Made by a program: the position numbers and the translations under genes | NCBI RefSeq assembly: GCF_019042735.1 | Contig: NZ_JAHQCR010000050.1 | Span: 62,001-126,000 of the forward strand | Reading direction: 5' to 3' | Length of the DNA stretch: 64,000 bases | Source: Evansella alkalicola | GTDB lineage: Bacteria > Bacillota > Bacilli > Bacillales > Salisediminibacteriaceae | Part shown: piece by piece, positions 63,414 to 64,000 of the stretch | Layout: every line of letters begins with the position of its first letter | Position numbering within the stretch: the stretch's first letter is position 1 | Notes under the pieces: generated by a model | What the model was told of the DNA's origin: nothing | What the model saw: only the letters and a program-made list of their open reading frames with translations | Databases searched by the model: none

Positions 63414-64000
63414 ATGAATTTAGTCCCAACGGTAATTGAACAAACAAATCGTGGTGAGCGCGCTTACGATATTTACTCACGTTTATTAAAAGATCGTATC
63501 ATCATGCTAGGATCTGGTATCGATGATAATGTTGCTAATTCAGTCGTAGCTCAGTTATTATTTTTAGCCGCAGATGACCCGGAAAAGGATATCTCCCTAT
63601 ATATTAATAGCCCAGGAGGTTCTATCACAGCTGGGATGGCAATCTTTGACACAATGCAATTTATCCAACCAAAGGTACAAACAATTTGTATTGGTATGGC
63701 TGCTTCCATGGGAGCTTTCCTACTTGCTGCTGGTGAGCCTGGTAAACGTTTTGCCCTAGCAAACAGTGAAGTAATGATCCATCAACCTTTAGGTGGTACA
63801 CAAGGTCAAGCTTCTGATATTGAAATTCATGCTAAGCGAATCATTCAAATGCGTGAAAAGCTAAATGAAATTCTATCAGAGCGTACTGGCCAACCTATTG
63901 AAGTTATCCAGCGTGACACAGACCGTGATAACTTCATGAGTGCTGAAGAAGCACAAAAGTACGGTTTAATTGATAAAGTGATGGAAAAGAAACCTGAATA
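63414..64000 (+). CDS. clpP: ClpP, ATP-dependent protease proteolytic subunit (3' end missing)
   Basis: 195 codons visible, running off the right edge close to the usual end. Catalytic triad Ser98 (GMAASMGAF), His123 (MIHQPLGG) and Asp172 (RDTDRDNF) are all present at the canonical numbers. Forms the tetradecameric peptidase with ClpX/ClpC. AAAAGGAGGAG lies upstream of the ATG. Confidence 0.98.
   Translation, partial: MNLVPTVIEQTNRGERAYDIYSRLLKDRIIMLGSGIDDNVANSVVAQLLFLAADDPEKDISLYINSPGGSITAGMAIFDTMQFIQPKVQTICIGMAASMGAFLLAAGEPGKRFALANSEVMIHQPLGGTQGQASDIEIHAKRIIQMREKLNEILSERTGQPIEVIQRDTDRDNFMSAEEAQKYGLIDKVMEKKPE

Overview
The window is chromosome of a low-GC, endospore-forming member of the Bacillaceae. 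The evidence is gene content and order. The suf - met - yus - fad block and the cggR glycolytic operon - secG - esterase - rnr - smpB - ssrA block both follow the Bacillus subtilis order. CotF-like coat proteins, an alpha/beta SASP, a GerW/YtfJ-like protein and a YozQ-like protein point to sporulation. I cannot fix genus or species; an alkaliphilic or halophilic relative of Bacillus is only a guess. Most genes are on the minus strand.

Layout: 1-4.1 kb, Fe-S cluster assembly operon sufCDSUB (sufB runs off the left edge). 4.5-12.4 kb, a small ORF, yurZ, the methionine importer metNPQ behind a SAM-I riboswitch, yusD, an MFS transporter, yusG, gcvH, yusI. 12.5-18.1 kb, beta-oxidation operon fadN-fadA-fadE behind a perfect FadR operator. 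18.3-20.3 kb, two coat genes, a 52-bp repeat array and a membrane methyltransferase. 20.4-22.3 kb, an ECF sigma locus. 22.5-23.8 kb, a lone secY. 24.1-28.5 kb, metX-metY-hom behind two consecutive promoter + SAM-I riboswitch units. 28.5-35.2 kb, spore and envelope genes, a DUF1836 gene, hemolysin III, a cell-wall hydrolase and a MATE pump. 35.3-37.7 kb, a second ECF locus. 37.9-41.3 kb, a methyltransferase, an HD hydrolase, a 19-copy 52-bp repeat array and two unknown small genes. 41.4-45.7 kb, a divergent sialate-esterase-like / GH3 glycosidase pair with a cre-like operator. 45.7-47.1 kb, a third ECF locus. 47.2-53.4 kb, a gene remnant, tmRNA, smpB, rnr, two esterases and secG. 53.5-61.1 kb, eno, gpmI, tpiA, pgk, gapA and cggR with its operator. 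61.2-64 kb, a glutaredoxin-like gene, rpoN (sigL) and the start of clpP with a CtsR box.

Regulatory circuits can be read directly: SAM riboswitches on methionine uptake and synthesis, FadR on fatty-acid degradation, CggR on lower glycolysis, CtsR on clpP, a cre-type operator on the glycosidase pair, and ECF-type promoters in front of two of the three sigma loci.

The most unusual feature is a pair of tandem arrays, 19124-19560 and 39585-40574. Their sequences are unrelated, yet both have a 52-bp period and the same internal geometry: a 10-12 bp arm alternates with its reverse complement at offsets of 27 and 25 bp, so a dyad axis falls every 26 bp. They are not CRISPRs and do not look coding. 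They may belong to an undescribed structural class of hairpin arrays.
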